From contig JAMYWD010001004.1 in the NCBI GenBank assembly GCA_028583415.1, positions 1 to 64,000 of the forward strand: DNA of 64,000 bases, given 5' to 3'. The stretch is from Protea cynaroides. Taxonomy: Eukaryota; Streptophyta; Magnoliopsida; Proteales; Proteaceae. Of this stretch, positions 22,889 through 33,956 are shown in pieces; position 1 is the stretch's first letter, and every line of letters begins with the position of its first letter. Both the position numbers and the translations under genes were made by a program. The notes beneath the pieces were generated by a model. The model was given only the letters and a program-made list of their open reading frames with translations. It was not told the DNA's origin and did not search any database.

Positions 22889-23629
22889 TGTGAGGACAAA
22901 TGTCTACCCATGTTGATGGATAGTAAATATTTGGAGTCGCCACCTAGATTAAGGTCTTGGACCTAAAATGTAGTCTCCTTCTGAGATAAGACTTCTACTG
23001 ACTAATGATCCAACATATCGGCTTTGGTTTATCAAAGAAAGGGTAAGCGTTCAAGGTACAGTTGAGGAAGGTGTTAGGCACCCAAAACTGTTCGATCCAA
23101 AAATCGACCTCCTATATGATTCTACTTTCTTTAGACTCTATGGTTCTGACTGTTCATGGCCAATGGATGATGACTAGGGCTCATGGGAGATCTTATGCCA
23201 AGTTGTTAAGTTCTTCTAACTTAAGTTCAGCCAAATATGTTCTCAAAGTAAATAAGCAAACAAAATAATATACAATGAACCGAACCGAAGATGGTTCGGT
23301 GATGGACTGAATCTGAAATGTCCAAGACATCTCAAATTGCCTATGTATTCCAATCCTTGAAATCAAGTCCATAACGTAGTTCGAAACATAATGTGATTAA
23401 AGTTTATGGATATGGATTATGATTAAGCTTCATTAGATTCAATGTTCAAGTTGAAGTTTATGTGGATCAAAGTGAATATGGATAATGGATATGGATATGG
23501 ATATGGAGAACCTAAGGATACTAATATGTGGTACCGTACTTGGAGAGTCCTCCAAGTTGTCTACGTATTCTAGAGGTCTTGGAAATTAGGTACAATGTAG
23601 TTCATTGTTGGGTGGATTGGGTAGCCTCA

Positions 23630-24055
23630 GGGACTAAGGTATGCACTCTCAGGGAGTAGGATAGGTAAGCACTCTTAGGGAGTTAAGTATGTGTACTCTT
23701 GGGGAGTAAGATATGTCTCTCAGGGAGTAAGGTATGTCTCTCAGGGAGTAGGTGTGTCTCTCAAGGAGTAAGGTGTGTCTCTCAGGGAGTAGGGTATGTC
23801 TCTCAGGGAGTAAGGTATGCGTACTCTCAGGGAGAAAGGTATGTCTCTCAGGGATTAGAGTGTGTCTCTCAAGAAATAGAGTATGTCTCTCGGGGAGTAA
23901 GGTATGTATACACTCAAGGAGTAGGTGTGTGTCTCTCAGGGAGTAGGGTGTGTCTCTCAGGGAGGAAGATATGTCCTCTCAGGGAGGAGGATATGTGTAT
24001 ATTCTCAAGGAGTAAGGCCAATCAGGACTCCCAGGGAGGAAGGTATGTAAGTGTA
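23630..24055 (+). repeat. Minisatellite in LTR D
   Basis: About twenty imperfect copies of a unit of roughly 18-25 bases built on TCTCAGGGAGTAAGGTATG. The unit is absent from the equivalent part of the element C LTRs, so it expanded after the two families separated. The frames read across it are an artefact of the repeat. Confidence 0.9.
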
Positions 24056-24659
24056 TATAGACTGAGGTGTGGAACCATATCTGAGAATCTTCCTAGACTA
24101 CCTACGTATCTTAGGGTTTGCTCTAAGAATTAGGATCCGTGTAGTTCGAAAAGACGGATGTTCATTGGGTGACCCGCTTGGGTCTGAATATGGGTGGTCC
24201 CTCAGGGCCGAGTGATGATCCTAAAAGATCTATGATTAGAATCTCATCACATCTATTTAGGTTTCTATGTCTTAGAGAAGATAAGTTGAGGGGTAGGGAT
24301 CGTCTTAAGGCTATATTTGACTTAAAACCCTGATTTGAAATGTATTGGGCTAGGCTTCATGATTCTTGATTAAGATTTATCATTTTTCCACTTTTACTCT
24401 TTCTATGAATGTGGGTGCCTAAATGCACGTCCCCACACCTAAGAATGTCTTCCAACAGTGTATATGCATGGCAGTTCAACTAGGGTGTAGCGAAAAGTAA
24501 GTTCTTGCCAACATAAACATCATTCAAGCATGACATTAGTAAGCATATCAAACATGGCAGTGTACTCAAAGGTAACAGTGTAAGCATTCTAAACATGACG
24601 GTGTGCACAATATGATAGTGTAAGCATGTGAACATGGCAAATGCATGAATATAACAATG

Positions 24660-25110
24660 TAGACAATATCAGATCCTCAATCTAATGGTTAGATCTCTTC
24701 AAAACATTGATAATCATGATCAACACTCAGATTTCATCAAAACAATCAAGATCAATGGCTCAGATCTCACATCAAGATATAATCATGATCAGACTAAGAG
24801 ATCAATGGCTCAGATTCATCTAAATCAATTATAATCCAGATCCAACGGTTTATCACTCAAAATCACTTACGATGAAAAATCTAACGGTTCGAATAACTCA
24901 AGATCATAATCCAACTGTTCAGATTGATTAAAATCACTTCCAAAGATAATCTAACGGTTCAGATCGTTCATCATGATAATCCAACCACTCAGATTGCTTA
25001 AAGTCACTCCGAAGACAATCTAATGGTTCAGATTGCTTACCATGACAATCCAACCACTCAGATTGATTAAAGTCACTTATCTAGACAATCTGATGGTTCA
25101 AATTGCTTAA
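24660..25110 (+). repeat. Degenerate tandem repeats in LTR D
   Basis: About seven imperfect copies of a unit of roughly 60 bases holding AATCTAACGGTTCAGAT and AATCCAACCACTCAGATTG. They are older and more diverged than the minisatellite at 23630-24055. Confidence 0.75.
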
Positions 25111-26910
25111 AATCACATGTAATTACCCTTTTAAAATCCACATTAAAAAATTATGATCAAGGATGTATTTTAATCACATCAAAAATTTCAAATCAGTGGC
25201 CATGATCAACTCATTAAAATTTCAATCATATGGTCATGATCAATTCTCATAAAAAAATTAGATCATGTGGTTGGATCATATGATCCGACTAATTACATTA
25301 AAATTCTTCTTATATGATCGGACCAATCAGAAAAAAAATTTTAACCAATCACAAAAAATTTCAATCCTATAATCGGATCAATATTCATCACATAAAATTT
25401 CCATAATTGGATCAATTCCATTCAATTTCCATAATTAGATCAATTCTATTCAAATTTTCACAATTTGGATCAATTTCATAAAATTGTCAGATCAATTGGG
25501 ATAGAATTAGCATCAAAATAGATCCAAACAGATTTTTTTAAATATATCATACCAACATGTAATCAAACAATCCCAATGAATAAAAACAATAACCACCAAC
25601 AAGGTTCGGTATTAACTTGGCCAATAGATTGGTGATGAGGTTTTGTTACCGCGAGGTTGCCGATGGTCATCGCAGGACGTCGCGAGATGATCGAAGGTTG
25701 ATGGTCGCGGTTTCTCGGTGGGTTGATGAAAAGAATTGCAGGTGGTATTAATGTGGTCTGCAACAGGAAGGTAGAAGATGGTGTGGTGACTTGTAGGATT
25801 ACGGGCTCTGTTCGGAAACGGTTGGAAGCTACTGGTTGAGCAGGAATTGAGAGTGGTGGTCAGCGATGGAGTCGTTGGCGATCGTGGGTGACTGCGGGTG
25901 TCTACAGGTGGTTGCAAAGGTAGCAGGGGTGATGGAGGTTGGTTGGGGTTGCAAGTGATGGCTGAGGGTTTGTTGTGCAGGGAGGTGTAGTAGCAGGGTT
26001 ATTTTTTTTTTTTTTTTTTTTTCTCTTGCATGTGGTACGGTTCAGGTCCCAATCCTCTTTTGAGCAGTGATGGCTTGTGGTTTTATAGGAGCAGGAAGTT
26101 TGATGAGTGGTGTTTCATGGTGGCGTGGTGGGCGGTTTGCAGTAGGTGAGATGGAGCAGGTTGGAGTGGGGCTCGATGGAGATTGGTGGCTCAAGGAGGA
26201 TCAGTGGCTGGTGATTGCCGGAGGGAGTGGGGCTTAAAGAAGGTTTGGCGGTGGAGGGGCTCAATGGTGATGGCAAGTGGGAGTGGCAGGGAAAGAGTTG
26301 GTGTGAGGTGCACGGCTGGGTAGGTAGGGCACTTCGGCGAATGGATGCAGAGGTACTGTAGAGGTTGGCTGGGTTGCGGCTGGGTATATAGACGACTGGT
26401 GAGAGCATGGTCAGTGGATTTCAAGGAATAGTGGTCGGCGGAGCGATTTGAGGAATCAGATGGGAGAGTCGGCGACTGATGGGCATACAGTTAGTCAGCA
26501 GTTCGGTAGAGGGATTTCAGGGAACGGCTGGGAGCAGGGGTATGGGATAGGAGCAGGTGAGCGACGGTAAGTCATGGGTTCGATCGGATGGAGTTGTGTT
26601 CGGCTGGGGGGAGTTGCCGTATGTGGGTGAAGGATTCAATGAAAGGTGATGGAAGTGATGGATTGGCTGCGGGTTGGTGGAGCAGATGGGTGGCTTCTCA
26701 AGGTGATGACGGCTGGGAAAGTAAGTCGGCCATGGTTGTCGGCGGATAAGGTGGCAGTGGGTTGGTGATGGTGTAGGATGCTTGGGTATGGGGTGTTGCA
26801 TGGTAGCAACACCCTCCACTCTTCATTCTCCCTCTCTTTTTCTCTCTTCTCTCTCTATTCGGTTCTCTCCTCGTCTTATCCTCTCTCTCTCTTCTCGGAT
26901 TCTCCCTATT

Positions 26911-26916
<6 letters not shown>

Positions 26917-26969
<53 letters not shown>
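26917..26969. repeat. (AT)n microsatellite in LTR D
   Basis: An uninterrupted TA run directly downstream of a TC-rich tract (26820-26910). The same succession, TC-rich tract then a long TA run, occurs in both LTRs of element C (about 44385-44450 and 53376-53466), at a comparable distance from the LTR end. Confidence 0.95.
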
Positions 26970-26974
<5 letters not shown>

Positions 26975-28076
26975 CATGCAAATGGACCGACATGACTTGG
27001 TCTGGATCGGTCTAGGCTGGGCCAAGTAAGATTGGTCGAGATTGATCGAATTGGATTGACTTGGGTTGACTAAGCTAGACTGAGGCTGGCTTTTCTCTTT
27101 CTTTTATGGGCCATTTTAGTTTGCACCTTCGCATGGAATATTTTGACGGCTTCTGTCTCAGATTTTTCATGTCCGCTTTGAAGAGTACCGAAAATGTAAC
27201 ACACTGGGACTTGAATCACCTGATTTGGATGTGGGATGACCAAATTATGAATTTCTGAAGTTTAAACAGTCTAATTTATAATAATTCGACTGACAACTCT
27301 GCATGGGACCCTTCGGAGATCTCTGCCCCAAATTTTCCAAGTCCCCTTTGAAGAATACTAAAAATGAAGAATGTTGGAGCTTGAATCATCAAATTTGGAC
27401 GTCGAATAATAAAATTCTGAAGGATCAAAGTTTAAATGGGCTTATCGGCTTGCGGCTCTGCATGAGATCCTTCGGAGACCTTTGCTCTGGATTATCCACA
27501 TCCATTTTGAAGAGGGCGGACACTGGAGCACACTGACGCTTGAATTGCTGGATTCGGATGTTGAATGATCAAGATATGAGGAAGTGAAGTTTAAATAATT
27601 AAACTTACAATAATTTACATGCAACCCCTGGACAATTTATTATTATTTTCAGAAAAATCTTTGTACTTATTTTCGAACTGAAATTGCCATATCTTCTTCC
27701 TTTTATATCAGAATTGAGCAATTCTGGTCTCATTTTGGAGGTATTTCCAAGACCTACACATCTATGCAAATTACAACCCATGACCTTGCTGTGAGGCCTG
27801 TCGAAATCAGCCTCGAAGTCGTCACTTAATGTCCAAACCTTGAATTAACTCACAACCCTTTCCGAATGCGTTCACCAAAACTCTTACACACTGGGGGCAC
27901 TTTGGCTCAGCCCAGAACACCATAGAGAGCACACAGGAACTGATTAAATGTCGGTTTGAGAGAGTTTCACTCGCCTCCTCTATACTTTTCCAAATTTTCA
28001 TTCACCTTTCCTCTCTTGCTGTCTACACACCAGTATGGTTGTCTTGGTTGGGGAAAGTAAAAATGGGGTGCTTACA

Positions 28077-28358
28077 GGAAGAGAGCTCGTGTAAATGATG
28101 ATCTAGTGGATATATTGGGTGTGATGACATCAAAGATTGGAAAAATTGCAGAAGCATTGACACAAGGAGATGAATCTGCTTCTACCTTTTCAGATAGACT
28201 ATACAAAGATGTGATGAAGAGATGACTACGATTCTAAAGCGTTTTATGATGTAATCAAGGTCTTGAATGACAATGACAAGTTGGCTAGAGCCTTTCTCTC
28301 CAGGGATGATAATGGAAGGCGTAGGATGGTTTGGAAAGTGTTACATGGGAGCTTGTAG
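28077..28358 (+). pseudogene. Harbinger Myb/SANT-like accessory protein, 3' part
   Basis: Continuation of the gene cut at 22888: a basic KRARVNDD stretch, then DILGVMTSKIGKIAEALTQ, FSDRLYKDVMK and a C-terminal VWKVLHGSL ending with TAG at 28356-28358. A one-base frameshift lies near 28223. The C-terminal helical region is typical of the Harbinger Myb-like partner, which interacts with the transposase. Confidence 0.88.
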
Positions 28359-28387
28359 GGATATCATCATTCAAGGTGAGTTCTGAA

Positions 28388-28390
28388 ATC

Positions 28391-28433
<43 letters not shown>

Positions 28434-28452
28434 CTCTCTCGCTCTCTCTCTT
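28388..28452. repeat. (CT)n microsatellite
   Basis: About 65 bases of CT repeat with two G interruptions (GCTCTC), just after the end of the Myb/SANT-like gene. Confidence 0.95.
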
Positions 28453-30516
28453 AATATTTTGATCAATAGAATTATAGCTTGTGCTATAGTTTATTTCTTA
28501 ATATTTGTAATGATTCTCTTGCTTTCAGGGCCTTGAGAAGAAGATGAATGAAAGGGCAAGTGGCTAATGAGAGGAGGAAACATCTTAGTTGTTTCAATAT
28601 TTTAGTTGTTTTTTTAGGATTGATTTGGTGACAACAATATCTTCTTCTTTTTTTGTGTGGTAAATTTAGGATTGGGATGGGGAGTTACCCAACTGGTTTT
28701 GATCAATACATTTGTTCAATCTCTCGTCTGCTTAGTATTATCTCTCATGCATCTAGGCTTATTGCCTATGGTTTAAAGTTCACGATATCGGAATGGGTAT
28801 TGATCACTTTAGAAACCGATACATAAGCATTGTTTTTAGTGACAAAAAAGAATTGTTTTTAGTGATAGCATATGTTGGCTGGACTTGTTTGAGAAAGCAG
28901 AATGGACAGAAATCGTCTTTTCATTTTATCGTTCGTTCATTGGCCAAGTAAGGATATGATCCTATCAAGTTTCATTTTTTTTCGAATAACATGTTTGTGG
29001 TAAGGGTGTCAACAATAAAACATAACCGTGTATCGAAATCGAATCATAGACAATAGAAGAGAGCTAGAGCTAATAAACCTCCAATAATTTGGAGTTGGAG
29101 GAGCAGCTCCATGAGTATCTAGACTCAACTTTTGATTGAAAAGAGGGGAAAAAGGTATACTTTTATGCTTTGGTGGTTGTTTTGCAATTGGTCATGGCCT
29201 CATGGGTTGGATTCTCCTAGTGTAGAATAAAGACAAGATCGCAGATGGACCATTATTTCCTGTACCTTTCATGGGTTTGGGAACCCTGACCCCTGATTCC
29301 TGAGAGAGAGGGCTTAGTTGTTTTTCCCTCAGTAGTAGGCCAATGACGATAGATTACGATCTCGGGTAGGCTCTTGTAATAGTATCTTATAGGATTATTT
29401 TTAAATAATTTGTTATAATTGTATCTTAGGTAATTATTTTAAATAATTTTACCATGGAAAATAAATGGCAAACATAGGAAAATTTTTCGGTAGTATTTTA
29501 CCTCTTGGAAACAAATATTGGAAAATTTTCAACATGTATACCTGTGAAAATTTTACCTATAAAATTTTACATCGAAACAAACGGAGCCTTAGGTTATTTA
29601 GAATCAATGGAAATCAGAATTGTTCTCCGTTGGTTCTAGGTCGAAGTTTTAATCAGTGAAATTGTTATTCACGTCACATTTAATTCAATAGAAGTTTGGA
29701 ACCACTTTTAATTTTTTTCATATAATAATATGGTTTTCTATTTTTCTTGGTTTCCACCATTGATTGAAAAGTCACATTTTATTCTTTTTTTTAAATATTT
29801 TATTTTAAGAAAAATTACACAGACAACCCCTTTGCTGTTGTGAAACTACACAGAACTACCCTATCTTTACAAAAGCTACACAGAATACCCCTCTAATAAT
29901 GCTATCATACACTATCACCCACACCGTTACTTTCAGCTTAATGGTAGAGGGTCAATTTTTTTTAAGACAAAATACCCTTACTAAGTGTAAAATGACCTAA
30001 AAGGGTTTATTGTTTAGTCCTCCCAACAAAACCCTAGTTCCTCTTTCTTCTCTTCTCCACTGTCGTTTTCTTCTCCACTGCATATCTTTGAGCTGGTATC
30101 ATATAGCTAATGTCTTGATCTGAGTGTTTTGCTTCTACTTGTTCTACATTGTTTACGATGTTGTCAAATGGCTACAATATAGATGGATGTAAGTTCACAG
30201 TGGTTGCTTTCGTTTGCAAGTTCAGGCATGTTACCATTTGTTAACTATATTACCTTTGAACTGGATGAGTTCCTCATTCTGTATCTATCTATCTGAAAAC
30301 CAAATTGAGGATACTGTGTTCGGTACCTCCATATGCTTGATGGATGTTGACATAACAAAAACAAGTTTTGAACCTTAGCCATCAAGTGGTGCTCTGTTTT
30401 CATTTAGGCTATACTTTGTCCAGAAACATTAGAGTTTTTTTATAATTATTTTTTTTTACTGAAAACAGTTTTGCTATTTCTTTTCCCATCTCTCAGTTGG
30501 CAAGGACCAACACTTC
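28453..30516. other. Harbinger 3' flank and degraded repeats, no gene
   Basis: No coding similarity. Three things are visible: (i) CGAAACAAACGGAGCCTTA near 29572-29590 reads on the minus strand as the GGCTCCGTTTGTTTCG-type end of a DNA transposon or MITE next to a TTA, but no partner end was found; (ii) the second copy of the dispersed repeat (29592-29790); (iii) an ATTACACAGACAACCCC-type block near 29813, common at the edge of small plant DNA transposons. ACTTC at 30512-30516 is the likely left target site of element H. Confidence 0.5.
29592..29790 (+). repeat. Dispersed unknown repeat, copy 2
   Basis: Second copy of the repeat at 3364-3680, beginning GGTTATTTAGAATCAATGG and containing GTTCTCCGTTGGTTCT and TTTGGAACCACTTTTAAT. 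Shorter and with several indels. Confidence 0.6.
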
Positions 30517-31074
30517 TGTCACACCTCAATTTTGACTGAACAAGAAGTGTGAGTGAACCGCCACTAAAACAACGGTTCACACCAGGATCTCAATAAGACT
30601 GTATCCACTAAATACAAACCATTGCACACAACCATAATCAGAATATAAATAAATATAGCGGAAGTTTTAAATTAAATGAACTGAGTTCTACATTGTAAGT
30701 AAAGTAACCAATTATTCTCCACACCAAAACGTAAATAAAATATCTTTACACAATTTATGAATCCAACTAAAATAAAATAAAATAAACCATCCTAGGGGTA
30801 CACGAAGAAAGGGCACTCGCATGAAGCGTCATGCTCGTCCTCCCCTGCTTGCACTTCTAAAGCTGCAACACCTCCATATACTGGAGCGTCCACGTAGTCC
30901 TCCACAGTATAACCTGCATCAACATCTAAAAACATGTATATATACAAGGGTGAGCTCACAACTTAGCTCAGTAAGAAAATCAGACAATGCAACAAACAAC
31001 ATGCATGAGTAACATTCACATTATGGTATGGTTTTAAGTTTACAATGTGCTATAGAAAGGATTGGCGGCCACCG
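30517..31074 (-). mobile_element. LTR of element H, interrupted by F
   Basis: It begins TGTCACACC, the reverse complement of the GGTGTGACA end of the chromovirus LTRs, and follows the F LTR base by base until it stops at GGCCACCG, where F begins. The rest of H must lie to the right of F, outside the window. F should be flanked by CACCG (31070-31074) there as well. This makes H the outermost level of a four-level nest. Confidence 0.88.
30792..30935 (-). CDS. Conserved LTR small frame, copy in H
   Basis: Minus-strand frame from an ATG at 30933-30935 to TAG at 30792-30794, 47 codons. It starts MFLDVDAGYTVEDYV, contains EDEHDASCEC and ends in an aromatic stretch. It aligns without gaps to the frames in A, B and F; here and in F an in-frame ATG is present. 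It is acidic and has no known family. Confidence 0.6.
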   Translation of the reverse strand: MFLDVDAGYTVEDYVDAPVYGGVAALEVQAGEDEHDASCECPFFVYP

Positions 31075-33262
31075 TGTCACACCCCAATTTCGACTGAACC
31101 AGAAGTGTGAGTAAACCGCCACTGAACCAACGGTTCACACCAGGATCTCAATAAGAACGTGTCCACTCATACAAACCATTGCACATAACCACAATCAAAA
31201 AATAAATAAATACAACGAAAGTCTTAAATTAAATGAACTGAGTTCTCTATTGATAAATTAAATAAATTATCCAATTATTCAAAATACCAAAATGTAAATA
31301 ATTATCCTTACAACATTTCATAATTTCAACTGGAAATAAATAAAATAAACAAATTATCCATATCCTAGAGATACAAGTAGAAAGGGCACTCGCACGAAGC
31401 GTCATGCTCGTCCTCCCCTGCTTGCACTTCTAAAGCAGCAGCACCTCCATACACTGGAGCGTCCACATAATCCTCCATGGTAAAACCTGCATCAACATCT
31501 AAAAACATATATATATACAAGGGTGAGCTCACAACTTAGCTTAGTAAGATAATCAGACAATGCAACAAACAACATGCATGAGTAACATTCACATTATGGT
31601 TTGGTTTTAAGTTTGCAATGTGCTATAGAAAGGATTGGCAGCCACCGCACCTCTATACACGAGTGTGTGAATCCGCCCAATGGATCAAACACCACTGTCG
31701 TCCCACATGCACCCACCATGGAATAGAAATAGAGCTAAAGTGTCCGGATCACACACCGCCAACACTTCCCCTGATGCCCTACCCATACCAACACTTAAGC
31801 TCCTGTTGGCGAGGGCTTGCAAACTGGGATCACTACTAACCAATCCTATATGTCATCACAGTAGGCCCTATCCCAGCACGGCTCCCTACGGCATAGAGAT
31901 AGGGCTCGAGTCTAGTGGCCAGGCCGGAGACCACAGTGCCACTTCCTCTCCTTGATACCCTACCCGCACCAAGCATGCTAAGACAGAAGCGATACGAAAA
32001 GGTGCTAGTGTGAGGAATGATCCAAGATCCCAGGCCATTCCCATTCCACACACCAACGAAAACAATCACATGCCTAACAATCACATCCTAGCATAGCGAG
32101 TATGCATGAACAACAATATAACTGAAAGTAAAGATGACATGTGAGTATCCACAAACACTAATCCACAGAATCATAATTATTAACAACGTTTTACTGTTAT
32201 TAAATTATTAGGGTTTAGGTCTGATTCCCTTACCTGACGCTTGATTGCTAGCTTGCTTCGCGTCACCGAATCCAAACTTGTTATCACAGGGTCCTACACG
32301 ATGTTAGGGTTGAATTAGAATTAATTTCTTAGGGTTTATGTTGGTCGGAAACCAACTGGTCAAAATATAACCCTCACAGTGCATACTGGTCGCAGGTACC
32401 AGTCGGTGCACTGTGGGGCAAGGTGCGACCGGTATGGTCGACCGGTCCCCCACAGACTAGTCCCCGAGAGGTACCGATTGTAGTACCGGTCGCATATGGT
32501 GCGACCGGTATGGTCGACCGGTATGCCTTCGGAAGACCACCAGTCTTGGTGTTGGCCTTCCGTCGGTCACCCACTATTGGTTCTAGGGTTTCTCTTATGC
32601 ATTCTAGGCTTGAGCAATGAGTTAGGGTTGTTTCATGTTCCATTGAAGTCCTAGTTTCGATGATTCATTACCTAGAATTCAAATCTAGGGTTTACCGACT
32701 ATGTTAGGGTTTGACGGCAATTTAAGAGTTTTGGATCAAAACCTTGCCTTGCATGGTATTGATCAAATCATGATTAATCATCTATAATGCTTAACTTAGA
32801 GAGAAGTTCAAGCACTTACCGTTGGTTCGCAACTTTGGTGTTCTTCGTCCAACGGCGACTCCTCTCCCTCCTTTCTTAGCTCCTTCTCCTTTTTCGATCT
32901 CTTTCTCCTCTCTAGGGTTTGTGAGAGCAATCAAAGAGTTCTAAGGTGGTTTAAGGGTCCTTAAATAGACTAGGTTGGGGTTTAGGAAGTTTTCCTATGT
33001 TAGGAAAGTCCTTAGGCTTGAGATTTGGCAAGCAGGACCCACGGAGATCGGTTTCCTGATCTAACCAGTCTGCCCGCGCAGACGTACCGGTTGATCGGTA
33101 CCATCGACCGGTACCATAGACCGGTATAGAATTTTATCATAATTCCATCCATTTTCGTACCTGATTGTCACCCGCTCGTTCCGTCTGGCCCGGTGATAAT
33201 TGGAAGACCAGTTACGACATAAATTAAGGTTTAGATCGGGTTCATGGAGTGCGGGTCTTACA
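31075..33262 (-). mobile_element. 3' LTR of element F
   Basis: 2,188 bp, starting TGTCACACCCC and ending GGGTCTTACA on the plus strand. On the minus strand, from the right end, it has a first ACCGGT motif cluster (33060-33125), the TATA-like box (32961-32968), a donor-like CG|GTAAGT near 32820, a second motif cluster (32385-32560) and CAG|GTAAGGGAA near 32233. After the repeated CTCTATCTC blocks comes the acceptor-like TTTTTAG just before the small frame. The order is the same as in A and B. Confidence 0.92.
31365..31508 (-). CDS. Conserved LTR small frame, copy in F
   Basis: From an ATG at 31506-31508 to TAG at 31365-31367, 47 codons: MFLDVDAGFTMEDYV at the start and EDEHDASCEC near the end. 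It has the same length as the copies in A, B and H, counted from the shared DAG motif. It differs from H mostly in the middle and at the C-terminus. No family is recognised. Confidence 0.6.
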   Translation of the reverse strand: MFLDVDAGFTMEDYVDAPVYGGAAALEVQAGEDEHDASCECPFYLYL

Positions 33263-33361
33263 ACTCTCCCACCCTTAATAGAAATTTCGTCCCTGAAATT
33301 TACATGTAGGTCTCACAACTCCCCACCCTTAAAAGAAATTTCGGCCTCGAAATTTGTACGT
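33263..33361 (-). repeat. Duplicated polypurine tract region of F
   Basis: On the minus strand two similar stretches follow one another. Each has AATTTC(A/G)GG-type sequence, GAAATTTC, AAGGGTGGG(G)A and GAGT(T)GTAAGA or GAGTTGTGAGA. The outer one (33263-33305) abuts the LTR and is the functional polypurine tract. The inner one (about 33310-33361) ends in TGTGAGA, a near-copy of the first LTR bases. It may be a short duplication made during plus-strand priming. Confidence 0.65.
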
Positions 33362-33364
33362 ACC

Positions 33365-33956
33365 TTATTCATTGAAAAGGTTAGGATTTTCCTTTCGCAT
33401 TGCGTTCTCCTCCTCCCAAGTGATTTCTTCTATATCTTGGCTTTTCCAATGCACTTTCACATAATGGATATCTTTGCTTCGGAGGTGTTGTACCTTTTGG
33501 CTTGTGAGCATCACAGGTACCACCTCAAATGTCAAATCCTCTGTCAAGTCTGGTGGGTCCGCTGTCACGATGTGCGACGGATCCCTAACATACTTCTTTA
33601 GCAAAGAAACATGGAACACATCATGAACGCTTGACAGTTGATATGCCACATTACCACGTCTGGTCAATATCCCGTATGATCCCACATACCTGGGGCATAG
33701 CTTTCCCTTCTTACCGAACCGTTTCAGACCTCGCACATGTGATATCTTCAAGAATACCTTGTCACCCACTACAAACTCCAGATCTCGACGTCGGTTATCT
33801 GCAAAGTGTTTTTGTCGAACTCGAGCTGTCTTCACTCTTTTCTTAATTTGATTAATCGCTCGACAAGTTTCTTCTACGAACTCTGGTCCTGCAATCCTTC
33901 TCTCTCCCACCTCATTCCATAATAGAGGTGTACGCCATTTCTTCCCATAGAGTGCC
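33365..33956 (-). pseudogene. pol of F, C-terminal part (integrase end and chromodomain)
   Basis: An uninterrupted minus-strand frame of about 197 codons. It starts in the integrase C-terminal region (LYGKKWRTPLLWNEVGERR) where element B was inserted. It continues through GDKVFLKISHVRGLKRFGKKGKL and SSVHDVFHVSLLKKYV and ends with a chromodomain-like stretch (KVHWKSQDIEEITWEEEN) and a stop at 33365-33367. Chromodomains guide integration to particular chromatin marks. The part before the break continues at 59215. Confidence 0.92.

Larger units (their letters stand above)
22889..28076 (+). mobile_element. Solo LTR D inside the Harbinger Myb gene
   Basis: A 5,188-bp LTR beginning TGTGAGGACAA and ending GGGGTGCTTACA, as in the LTRs of element C (41013-45297, 50013-54300). 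Shared blocks include GGAGTCGCCACCTAGATTAAG, GGTGTTAGGCACCCAAA, CTACGTATTC and AATTCTGGTCTCATTT. Neither an internal region nor a second LTR is present, so it arose by LTR-LTR recombination. The flanks GGAAA (22884-22888) and GGAAG (28077-28081) fit a 5-bp target duplication with one later change. Excising it rejoins the Myb/SANT-like frame in phase, which proves the boundaries. Confidence 0.93.

Noticed and set aside
23699..24133. A 144-codon frame with repeated SQGVRYVSQG-like units
   Set aside because: Direct product of the minisatellite; the unit length varies, so the frame is not maintained as a protein repeat.
25563..26819. Pro/His/Ser-rich minus-strand frames in LTR D
   Set aside because: Overlapping long frames in GC-richer LTR DNA with no family match, no start context and no equivalent in LTR C.
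26782..26970. Open frames encoding Tyr-Ile repeats at the TA runs (also 44076-44450 and 53223-53563)
   Set aside because: They are translations of TA microsatellites and TC-rich tracts in LTRs, with no coding signature.
32374..32643. Frames on both strands in the F LTR motif cluster
   Set aside because: They follow the palindromic ACCGGT motifs and are not kept in A or B at the same place.
33365..33956. Stand-alone chromodomain gene
   Set aside because: It is the Pol C-terminus of F, separated from the rest by insertion of element B; the frame ends exactly at the target duplication.
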